Position numbers and translations under genes: made by a program. 5,303 nt of DNA, from NCBI GenBank assembly GCA_947589695.1, contig CANQBY010000087.1:1-5303 (forward strand), read 5' to 3'. The stretch is from an uncultured Bacilli bacterium. Its GTDB lineage: Bacteria; Bacillota_I; Bacilli_A; RF39; UBA660. The stretch's first letter is position 1, and each line of letters opens with the position of its first letter. Below the pieces are notes generated by a model. It saw nothing but the letters and a program-made list of their open reading frames with translations. It ran no database searches and was not told the DNA's origin. This document shows positions 1-4,721 of the stretch, one piece after another.

Positions 1-1
1 T

Positions 2-547
2 CAACTCGATGCAGTCAATTGGTTAAATGATAGTGTTAGTGAAATAAATAAAAATATTTTAGAATATGCCGAAGTTAATCCTGATTCTACGGGTATGGGT
101 ACCACAATTGTGGTGGCTCTTCTAACCCATGACTATTTAATCTTTGGTAATATTGGTGATTCTTCTGGTTTTGTCGTCAAAAATGGTAAACTCCATAAAG
201 TAACCAAAGATCATACTTTAGTAAACTTACTTGTTCAAGCTGGTAATCTAACCGAAGAAGAAGCTAAGTTTCACCCTAAAAAAAATGTTTTAATGAAAGC
301 TTTGGGGGCCGCCGAAAAATGCGAATTAGATATTTTTGATGTTGATACGACAATTGATAGTATCTTACTTTGTTCCGATGGGTTAACCAATATGTTAACC
401 AATGAACAAATTGAAAAAGTTTTAAATGATCCAGAATTAGAAATCGAAGAAAAAGTTAGTAAATTAATTCGCAAATGTAATGCGCGGGGTGGTACTGATA
501 ATATATCAGTTGCTTATTTACTTATAAATGATGGGAGGAAAGACTAG
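2..547 (+). CDS. prpC: PP2C-family Ser/Thr protein phosphatase, 3' part (start lies outside the window)
   Basis: This is the C-terminal 181 residues of a PPM/PP2C metal-dependent phosphatase, which removes phosphate from Ser/Thr in proteins and opposes the kinase encoded next. The open frame enters from base 2 without a start, so the ATG at 95 inside the GMGTT motif is not the true start. Counting from the first visible codon, the motifs in family order are GMGTT (31-35), NIGDS (50-54), the K-DH-LV block (69-74), HPKKNVL-ALG (91-102), the metal-binding SDGLT (125-129) and GGTDN (163-167). Family members are near 250 residues, so about 65-70 N-terminal residues with the DxGxxRxxNED and DGMGG motifs are missing only because the window begins here. 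One oddity is that the residue after GDS is Ser where Arg is usual. The TAG stop shares its G with the GTG start of the kinase, which implies translational coupling. The family call is secure and the symbol comes from the gene order. Confidence 0.93.
   Translation, partial: QLDAVNWLNDSVSEINKNILEYAEVNPDSTGMGTTIVVALLTHDYLIFGNIGDSSGFVVKNGKLHKVTKDHTLVNLLVQAGNLTEEEAKFHPKKNVLMKALGAAEKCELDIFDVDTTIDSILLCSDGLTNMLTNEQIEKVLNDPELEIEEKVSKLIRKCNARGGTDNISVAYLLINDGRKD
533..539 (+). promoter_or_regulatory. Shine-Dalgarno site that sets the GTG start of the kinase gene
   Basis: GGGAGGA lies inside the last codons of the phosphatase gene and ends 7 bases before GTG at 547. The alternative ATG at 553 would be 13 bases away, so GTG is preferred. 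The site being within the upstream gene supports co-translation of phosphatase and kinase. Confidence 0.7.
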
Positions 548-2298
548 TGATAATGAAAGGGCAAAAAATTAGTGATCGCTACCAGATCATCAAGTCAATT
601 GGTGAAGGTGGGATGGCTAATGTTTATCTTGCTTATGATACTATTTTAGATCGGAATGTTGCTGTTAAAGTTTTAAGAGGCGACTTATCTAATGATGAAA
701 AATTTGTGCGTCGTTTTCAAAGAGAAGCTCTAGCTGCCAGTAGTTTATCTCATCCTAATATCGTCGAAGTATATGATGTTGGAGAAGATAACGGCGAATA
801 TTATATTGTTATGGAATATATTGAGGGAAAACATTTAAAGGATCTCTTAAAAAAGCGCGGTAAATTAACCTTAAGTGAAGCTGTAGATATTATGCTTCAA
901 ATAACTGATGGTATGGGAGTTGCGCATGACTCTTATATAATTCACCGTGATATTAAACCTCAAAATATTATGATTTTAGAAAATGGTTTAGTAAAAATTA
1001 CTGATTTTGGGATTGCAATGGCGATGAATGCCACCCAGCTTACCCAAACTAATTCGGTGATGGGTAGTGTTCATTATTTGCCACCGGAACAAGCAAGTGG
1101 GCAAGGCTCTACTTTACAAAGTGATATTTATTCAATGGGTATTGTGATGTATGAGTTAATCACTGGGGAACTTCCTTTTAAAGGTGATAATGCGGTAGAA
1201 ATCGCCTTAAAGCATTTAAAAGAACCTATCCCCGATATTCGGGATAAAGTTCCTAGTGTTCCCAACAGTGTTGCTAATATTATCAAAAAAGCAACGGCTA
1301 AGAATCCCAAAAATCGTTATAGTGATGCGAGACTCATGCATGAAGATTTAAAAACGTGTCTTGATTCATCACGTATCAATGAACCTATTATCACATTTAA
1401 GTATCCGGAAAATGAAACTGATGATACTAAAATTATGAAAATGGTTAAAAAAGAAAAAACCAAAGAATTAAACGAAATAAAAACTGAAAAGAAAGAAGAA
1501 GTTATTGCAAAGAAAATAACGGGTGATGATTTGAAAAAGCAAAATCGATTATTAATATTTTTAGCCTTTATCTTTACTGGTCTAGTGGTCGGCTTAACCT
1601 CAGTTGTGGTTTTAACTCCGATTATTACTAAAACTGGTAAACAGGCCTCTATTCCTGATGTTTCTAATATGACTATAAGTGAAGCTATTAAAGAACTTCA
1701 AGACGCTGGTTTCACAGTATCCGATAATCAAATTGAGGAATCATCTAATGAAATTGAAAAAGATAAAGTAATTGGTACCAAACCAGAGATTGGTTCCAAA
1801 AGAAAAATGGGTACAGAAGTTACTTTAAAAGTATCTTTAGGGGATACTCAAATAACGATTGAAGATTATACCGGCGAAAGTTACTTAGAAATAAAAGGTA
1901 AATTAGAAACCTTAGGATTAAATGTTATTATTGAAAGACGAACAGTTGAAGAGGGTACCGAAACCGAATATGAAGATGGTAAGATAATTGATCAATCAGC
2001 CAAAGCAGATGAAAAACTATCAGTTGGAGACACTATTACGTTATTTATTCCGGATATAATATCTACTTATCCTGATTTTACAAATGGTGATTATACCGTG
2101 CAAGATATTGAGGATTTTGCCGATATGTATGAGCTTGAATTAAATATTGAATATGTTCCTACCAATAATTATGCTCCAGGTAAAATTTATTATCAATCTC
2201 GTCCGGAAGGCTATCGTATTATGGCTGGCCAATCTTTAAGAATTCGGGTGGCCGAAGAACAAACTGATGAAGATTATTGCGAAGAAGGATTATGCTAA
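547..2298 (+). CDS. prkC: PASTA-domain membrane Ser/Thr protein kinase (PrkC/StkP/Stk1 type)
   Basis: This 583-residue eukaryote-like Ser/Thr kinase is anchored in the cytoplasmic membrane. Family members sense peptidoglycan or lipid II outside the cell and phosphorylate division, wall and translation proteins inside it. The kinase domain (about 10-270) is intact: glycine loop GEGGMANV (19-26), Lys41 in VAVK, Glu60, catalytic HRDIKPQN (133-140), DFG (153-155), an activation segment with several Thr/Ser (163-174) and PPEQ (179-182). A charged, Lys/Glu-rich juxtamembrane linker (about 285-332) leads to one membrane helix (about 334-358), followed by three extracellular PASTA repeats (about 368-431, 437-503 and 505-568). 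The protein ends in an acidic tail with two Cys (Cys578, Cys583), which is unusual. The start is GTG at 547, chosen by Shine-Dalgarno spacing; ATG at 553 would remove two residues. It overlaps the phosphatase gene by one base and ends 4 bases before rsgA, as in the Firmicutes prpC-prkC-rsgA-rpe operon. B. subtilis PrkC has three PASTA repeats, as here. Confidence 0.96.
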   Translation: MIMKGQKISDRYQIIKSIGEGGMANVYLAYDTILDRNVAVKVLRGDLSNDEKFVRRFQREALAASSLSHPNIVEVYDVGEDNGEYYIVMEYIEGKHLKDLLKKRGKLTLSEAVDIMLQITDGMGVAHDSYIIHRDIKPQNIMILENGLVKITDFGIAMAMNATQLTQTNSVMGSVHYLPPEQASGQGSTLQSDIYSMGIVMYELITGELPFKGDNAVEIALKHLKEPIPDIRDKVPSVPNSVANIIKKATAKNPKNRYSDARLMHEDLKTCLDSSRINEPIITFKYPENETDDTKIMKMVKKEKTKELNEIKTEKKEEVIAKKITGDDLKKQNRLLIFLAFIFTGLVVGLTSVVVLTPIITKTGKQASIPDVSNMTISEAIKELQDAGFTVSDNQIEESSNEIEKDKVIGTKPEIGSKRKMGTEVTLKVSLGDTQITIEDYTGESYLEIKGKLETLGLNVIIERRTVEEGTETEYEDGKIIDQSAKADEKLSVGDTITLFIPDIISTYPDFTNGDYTVQDIEDFADMYELELNIEYVPTNNYAPGKIYYQSRPEGYRIMAGQSLRIRVAEEQTDEDYCEEGLC

Positions 2299-2302
2299 AA
2301 GG

Positions 2303-3127
2303 ATGAAACAGGGCCGTATCGTTAAAAATATCAGCAATCTTTATACTGTTGCTTGTAATCACGAACTCTATAATTGTTTACCCCGGGGTAAGTTCCGAAA
2401 TGTAGGGCTTACTCCTCTTGTTGGTGATGAAGTTTTATTTGATCCGGACAAATTATCTATTATTGATATTTTACCTCGCCAAAATGAACTTGATCGCCCT
2501 CGGATTAGTAATATTGATATTGCACTTATTATTACTAGTCTTAAAAAACCAGATTTATCTTTAAATTTACTGGATAAAGAACTTACTTGTATTATCCTTG
2601 CGCATATCAAACCCGTTATCTGTTTTACTAAATTAGATTTAATATCCCAAGAAGAATTAGCTAATCTAAAAAAACTTCGTAAATATTATGAAAGTATTGG
2701 TATTAAAACTTTTACTAATCTTGAATTAAAACCTTTAACCCAATATTTACAAAACAAATATGTTGTTTTAACTGGTCAAACAGGAGCTGGGAAATCTAGT
2801 TTAATTAATAAATTAGATCCAACTAAACATTTAGAAGTAGGGGAAATATCTCTTGCTTTAGGTCGGGGTAAACACACGACTAGACACACCGAATTTTTTG
2901 ATATAGCCAATATCCATATTGCTGATACTCCCGGTTTTTCTAGTTTAGATTTAACTAAATATTCTAAAGAAGATCTTAAAAATGCTTTTTTAGAATTTGC
3001 TAATTTTTCTTGTTTGTATCGTGATTGTAACCATCTAAAAGAAGATAATTGTGCAATTAAAGAAGCTGTCGCAAATGGTAAAATTCTAAAATCTCGTTAT
3101 GATAATTATTGTAGTTTTATGAGGTAG
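2303..3127 (+). CDS. rsgA: Small ribosomal subunit biogenesis GTPase RsgA (CpgA/YloQ)
   Basis: This is a circularly permuted GTPase that checks late maturation of the 30S ribosomal subunit in the cytoplasm. With the start chosen here it has 274 residues: an N-terminal OB-fold (about 1-65), then the permuted G motifs G4 TKLD (109-112), G1 GQTGAGKS (158-165), the G2 region HTTRHT (191-196) and G3 DTPG (208-211), then a zinc site made by Cys237, Cys242, His244 and Cys250. Usual length is about 290-300, so the C-terminal helix is a little short. I chose ATG 2303 because family proteins begin at the M-x-x-G-R-I-V block, it leaves a 4-base gap after prkC, and AAGGA (2285-2289) lies upstream, though at a long 13-base spacing. 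An in-frame ATG at 2267 would add 12 residues, overlap prkC by 32 bases and has no clear ribosome site. In B. subtilis this GTPase is phosphorylated by PrkC, which suits the operon. Confidence 0.93.
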   Translation: MKQGRIVKNISNLYTVACNHELYNCLPRGKFRNVGLTPLVGDEVLFDPDKLSIIDILPRQNELDRPRISNIDIALIITSLKKPDLSLNLLDKELTCIILAHIKPVICFTKLDLISQEELANLKKLRKYYESIGIKTFTNLELKPLTQYLQNKYVVLTGQTGAGKSSLINKLDPTKHLEVGEISLALGRGKHTTRHTEFFDIANIHIADTPGFSSLDLTKYSKEDLKNAFLEFANFSCLYRDCNHLKEDNCAIKEAVANGKILKSRYDNYCSFMR

Positions 3128-3135
3128 GTGTAAAT

Positions 3136-3780
3136 ATGAAAATATCTGTTTCTTATCTAAGTAGTGATTATAGTCCTGAAAAAACAATTTATTTAATAGA
3201 ACAAAGTAATGCCGATTATCTTCATGTCGATTTAATGGATGGCGGCTTTGTTCCTCGTAAAAACTTTACTATCCAAAGTCTGACAAACTTACTTAAAAAT
3301 CATGAATTACCTTTAGATATTCATTTAATGGTTTTTGATCCTTTAATCTATATTAAAGATTTATCTCGCCTGCAACCGGAATATATTACTTTTCATTTAG
3401 AATCTACCAAAGATATAGTGAAAACAATTTCTGAAATTAAAAAATATCAAATCAAAGCTGGTTTAACTTTAAGACCGGACACTCCCTTAGAAGAGATTTA
3501 TCCTTATCTTAGTTTTATTGATCTAGTTTTAATTATGAGTGTTAATCCCGGTTTAGGTGGTCAAAAGTTTTTAGAAGAATCAGTAAATCGTTTAGAAAAA
3601 CTTTATGAATATCGCCAGGCTAATAACTTAAATTTTCAAATTTCTATTGATGGAGGAATCAATAATGAAACAATTAAAAAAGTTTCTTTAGTCGATATAG
3701 CTGTGAGTGGTTCTTATATTTGTAAATCTAAAGATTATACTAAACAAATCACTAGCTTAAAAGAAACTAATCAAAAATAA
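3136..3780 (+). CDS. rpe: Ribulose-phosphate 3-epimerase
   Basis: This 214-residue TIM-barrel enzyme interconverts D-ribulose 5-phosphate and D-xylulose 5-phosphate in the non-oxidative pentose phosphate pathway, in the cytoplasm. The expected metal and acid/base residues are present: His30 and Asp32 in HVDLMDG, His63 in DIHLMV, and Asp172 in IDGGIN. MSVNPGLGGQKF (134-145) is the loop over the active site, and SG (191-192) fits the phosphate site. The N-terminus (MKISVSYLSSDY) corresponds to the usual MKIAPSILSADF block and keeps Ser6. The usual (F/V)PN-T-GP stretch is replaced by VPRKNFTIQS, a divergent form. The related allulose-6-phosphate epimerase cannot be excluded by motifs alone, but the gene order favours rpe. 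The ATG lies 8 bases after rsgA, and its ribosome site (GAGGTAGGTG, 3121-3130) overlaps the rsgA stop codon, so it is the fourth gene of the operon. thiN, common next in Firmicutes, does not follow. Confidence 0.92.
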   Translation: MKISVSYLSSDYSPEKTIYLIEQSNADYLHVDLMDGGFVPRKNFTIQSLTNLLKNHELPLDIHLMVFDPLIYIKDLSRLQPEYITFHLESTKDIVKTISEIKKYQIKAGLTLRPDTPLEEIYPYLSFIDLVLIMSVNPGLGGQKFLEESVNRLEKLYEYRQANNLNFQISIDGGINNETIKKVSLVDIAVSGSYICKSKDYTKQITSLKETNQK

Positions 3781-3790
3781 TTGTCTATTT

Positions 3791-3817
3791 AAAAAAAATA
3801 TGCTAAACTTAACTTAG
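3791..3817 (-). terminator. Weak possible terminator of the small - strand transcript
   Basis: Read on the - strand, a short hairpin (3817-3803; four Watson-Crick pairs plus two G-U pairs around a UAA loop) is followed after four bases by eight T (3798-3791). The T-run is good but the stem is weak, so this is only a candidate 3' end for the transcript carrying the 45-codon ORF. Confidence 0.3.
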
Positions 3818-3840
3818 TAGAACGTTAGGATTAAAAACGT

Positions 3841-3978
3841 CTACTTTTTAGGGTTGACGCTTACATCTACATTATTAGAGTTATTCACTATAATAATGAT
3901 CGGTGTTTGCGTCTTTTTTTGATTGTCCGAAAACAACCAAATTATTTTAGTTAAAATTTCTCTTAACCTGACTAACAT
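3841..3978 (-). CDS. Small unrecognised protein, 45 residues; candidate type I toxin-like peptide
   Basis: This ORF runs ATG to TAG on the - strand. The peptide starts MLVRLREILTKIIWLFSD, an amphipathic to hydrophobic helix with basic residues and one Trp (Trp14). A linker (NQKKTQT) follows, then a hydrophobic strand-like PIIIIV (26-31), an Asn-rich stretch (32-36) and VDVSVN before the final PKK. I do not recognise the family. The basic, partly hydrophobic make-up, the K-K-x-T-x-P-I-x-I pattern (faintly like the tail of the B. subtilis toxin TxpA) and the very structured mRNA suggest a membrane-acting type I toxin, but this is inference. Support for real coding comes from AAAGGAG 4 bases before the ATG, a plausible promoter 98 bases further upstream, and the absence of any other gene in this 341-base gap. 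It is convergent with rpe and lies downstream of the XRE gene on the same strand, from which a hairpin terminator separates it. Its coding strand carries long inverted repeats, so the reading frame and an RNA fold overlap. Confidence 0.5.
   Translation of the reverse strand: MLVRLREILTKIIWLFSDNQKKTQTPIIIIVNNSNNVDVSVNPKK
3856..3920 (+). terminator. Hairpin with T7 tail, likely terminator of the prpC-prkC-rsgA-rpe operon
   Basis: On the + strand, GACGC (3856-3860) pairs with GCGTC (3909-3913). After a TT/TT internal loop, ACATC (3863-3867) pairs with GGTGT (3902-3906, one G-U pair), and then CATTATTA (3870-3877) pairs with TAATAATG (3891-3898) perfectly. Seven T follow directly (3914-3920). 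It begins 75 bases after the rpe stop and is the best Rho-independent terminator candidate for that operon. It lies within the coding region of the small - strand ORF, so the two uses overlap. Confidence 0.55.
3866..3894 (+). promoter_or_regulatory. Possible + strand promoter for an antisense RNA over the small-ORF leader
   Basis: A perfect -10 box TATAAT (3889-3894) stands 17 bases after TCTACA (3866-3871; four of six match to the -35 consensus). A transcript would begin near 3901 and run antisense to the start codon, ribosome site and whole leader of the small ORF. It could end at the hairpin at 4087-4128, giving about 225 bases. Starting there would skip the first arm of the 3856-3920 hairpin, so that terminator would not form. 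In AT-rich DNA a TATAAT can arise by chance, and it is part of the palindromic stem, so confidence is low. Confidence 0.33.
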
Positions 3979-3982
3979 AACA

Positions 3983-3989
3983 CTCCTTT
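3983..3989 (-). promoter_or_regulatory. Ribosome binding site of the 45-codon ORF
   Basis: AAAGGAG on the - strand (3989 down to 3983) is followed by four bases and the ATG at 3978. It is among the strongest ribosome sites in the window and the main reason to regard the ORF as translated. Its GGAG can pair with CTCC at 4027-4024 in the leader. Confidence 0.55.
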
Positions 3990-3996
3990 CCCCAAA

Positions 3997-4029
3997 ACCC
4001 CCTAAGAGGCTCAGCTTCCGCCGGGAGGT
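3997..4029 (-). promoter_or_regulatory. GC-rich leader hairpin carrying an anti-Shine-Dalgarno-like CCTCC
   Basis: On the - strand, ACCTCC (4029-4024) can pair with GGGGGT (4002-3997) using one G-U pair, enclosing a small GGC/GCT stem closed by a GGAA tetraloop of GNRA type (4022-4013). Alternatively CTCC (4027-4024) can pair with GGAG of the ribosome site at 3986-3983. The leader can therefore either fold on itself or cover the ribosome site. This is the most GC-rich patch of the window. The folds were read by eye, with no energy calculation. Confidence 0.42.
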
Positions 4030-4075
4030 AAATTCATGTCAAAATTAGTAGACGCAAGTCCTAACACTCAAATAT

Positions 4076-4104
4076 ATTTTATAGCAAAAATAACCTCAAA
4101 TCAA
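4076..4104 (-). promoter_or_regulatory. Candidate sigma-A promoter of the small-ORF transcript
   Basis: On the - strand, TTGATT (4104-4099) lies exactly 17 bases before TAAAAT (4081-4076), four and five of six matches to consensus. This predicts a start near 4069-4068, so the long-range repeat block GTTAGGA would begin about 3-4 bases from the RNA 5' end. The promoter overlaps the loop and downstream arm of the hairpin that ends the XRE gene. Confidence 0.45.
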
Positions 4105-4128
4105 GGAAAACTCGAATGAGGTTATTTT
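4087..4128. terminator. Bidirectional hairpin terminator at the end of the XRE gene
   Basis: AAAATAACCTCA (4087-4098) and TGAGGTTATTTT (4117-4128) form a perfect 12 base-pair stem with an 18-base loop. On the - strand the stem ends in TTATTTTTGC, suitable for ending the XRE transcript, whose TAA stop (4124-4122) lies in the stem. On the + strand it ends in TTATTTTATATATTT, suitable for ending any antisense RNA coming from about 3901. Confidence 0.75.
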
Positions 4129-4577
4129 ATATATTTAGGTTTATCAGTAAATCCTAAAAGATAATCAGCCGAATAATGATAATTTTTACATAACATATAT
4201 AGAAATGGTGTACCAATTAAACTTTTACTACTTTCATAAATACTCCAAGTAGGTTGATCAATATTTAAAAAATTAGCCATTTCTATTTGGGTTAAATTAT
4301 TTTCTTTGCGTAGTTCTTTTAATCTAGTACTTATTAATTCTTTATGCATTTCTTTGCGATAATTAGAGTATTTTTTAGTATCCGTAAAACCAAAGATATA
4401 ATCTAAAGATACATCAAAAAAATGACATAAAGTTATTAAATGTTTTAAAGGGATTGTTACATATTCCCGTTCATATTGCCCGTATACTTTTTTGTTTAAA
4501 TTAAGGGTACTAGATATATTATATTGAGTTAATTCTTTTTCTTCTCTTAGATATTTTAATTTTTCACCATACATCAT
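4122..4577 (-). CDS. Tandem double-HTH XRE-family transcriptional regulator
   Basis: This 151-residue cytoplasmic DNA-binding protein is built of two helix-turn-helix domains of the Cro/CI (XRE) type. Domain 1 spans about 5-64 (LKYLREEKELTQ at 7-18, then FFDVSLDYIFGFTD at 53-66) and domain 2 about 84-145 (LKELRKENNLTQ at 86-97, then NYHYSADYLLGFTD at 132-145). The two halves are clearly similar and each ends in the DYxxGFTD signature, so the protein arose by internal duplication; single-domain regulators of this type are more usual. No effector, protease or membrane domain is seen. The start at 4577 (ATG ATG) has GGTGA (4588-4584) six bases upstream; the second ATG, at 4574, is an alternative. 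The gene is divergent from the surface-protein gene at 4722 and shares a 144-base upstream region with it, so it may regulate that gene or itself. Its target is not known from sequence. Confidence 0.87.
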   Translation of the reverse strand: MMYGEKLKYLREEKELTQYNISSTLNLNKKVYGQYEREYVTIPLKHLITLCHFFDVSLDYIFGFTDTKKYSNYRKEMHKELISTRLKELRKENNLTQIEMANFLNIDQPTWSIYESSKSLIGTPFLYMLCKNYHYSADYLLGFTDKPKYIK

Positions 4578-4629
4578 TATATTTCACCAAAACTATTTTC
4601 TCATATATTTAATCGTTAAAAATAAAAGG

Positions 4630-4652
4630 AATAAAATATCTATATTTTTATT
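4630..4652. promoter_or_regulatory. Candidate operator palindrome next to the -35 box of the surface gene
   Basis: AATAAAATAT (4630-4639) and ATATTTTTATT (4642-4652) form an inverted repeat with one extra base and a CT centre. The right arm overlaps the first two bases of the -35 box TTGACT. A palindrome of this size in a divergent promoter region fits the binding of a dimeric XRE regulator. It is made only of A and T apart from its centre, so chance or simple DNA bending is also possible. Confidence 0.35.
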
Positions 4653-4679
4653 GACTTTTGACATTTATCATACTATAAT
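4651..4679 (+). promoter_or_regulatory. Near-consensus sigma-A promoter of the surface-protein gene
   Basis: TTGACT (4651-4656) and a perfect TATAAT (4674-4679) are separated by exactly 17 bases. This predicts a start near 4686 and a leader of about 36 bases before the TTG start. It is the best promoter match seen in the window and implies strong expression unless repressed. Confidence 0.72.
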
Positions 4680-4708
4680 TTATTTATAAACTAGGAATTT
4701 CTATGATA
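4666..4708. repeat. Spaced inverted repeat TATCATA / TATGATA across the surface-gene promoter
   Basis: TATCATA (4666-4672) lies in the promoter spacer next to the -10 box, and its exact reverse complement TATGATA (4702-4708) lies in the leader just upstream of the ribosome site. The centres are 36 bases apart, between three and four helical turns. They may be two half-sites for a regulator, but 7-base AT-rich matches can arise by chance. Confidence 0.25.
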
Positions 4709-4721
4709 GAGAGTGATAATA

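Larger units (their letters stand above)
3824..4065. repeat. Two-block long-range inverted repeat bracketing the small ORF and its leader
   Basis: GTTAGGA (3824-3830) and CGTCTAC (3838-3844) are perfectly complementary to TCCTAAC (4059-4065) and GTAGACG (4048-4054). Together they can form a 7 + 7 base-pair helix with an internal loop of 7 and 4 bases. On the - strand the right arm would lie about 3-5 bases from the predicted mRNA 5' end and the left arm covers and follows the stop codon, so the mRNA ends can be paired together. Such end-to-end pairing is typical of type I toxin mRNAs kept silent by folding. Terminal repeats of a small MITE-like element are an alternative, but I see no target-site duplication and no further copy in the window. 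Confidence 0.65.

Noticed and set aside
271..474. ORFs on the - strand at 271-474, 1128-1310 and 2368-2610
   Set aside because: They lie opposite well-conserved phosphatase, kinase and rsgA sequence, have no ribosome sites of note and resemble no family, so they are shadow frames.
95..547. Phosphatase gene starting at ATG 95
   Set aside because: The ATG is inside the conserved GMGTT motif and the open frame with PP2C-like residues continues upstream to base 2, so the gene is simply cut by the window edge.
2267..3127. rsgA starting at ATG 2267 (286 residues)
   Set aside because: It would overlap prkC by 32 bases, has no clear ribosome site, and adds 12 Lys-rich residues before the usual family start. 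It remains possible.
4011..4037. Eight-residue leader peptide on the - strand (MNLPPGGS) upstream of the small ORF, like mok of hok/sok
   Set aside because: There is no ribosome site before its ATG and it ends well short of the small ORF start, so translational coupling is not supported.
3824..4065. A MITE or other small transposon bounded by terminal inverted repeats
   Set aside because: No target-site duplication and no second copy are visible, and the arms fit the predicted mRNA ends better. It is kept as an alternative.
3820..4070. Known structured RNAs (SRP RNA, RNase P RNA, tmRNA, T-box, retron RNA)
   Set aside because: None of their hallmark sequences could be recognised, and there is no reverse transcriptase gene nearby for a retron.
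4657..4679. Second -35 box TTGACA at 4658-4663 for the surface-gene promoter
   Set aside because: It is a perfect hexamer but only 10 bases from TATAAT, too close to pair with it; TTGACT at 4651 has the right 17-base spacing.
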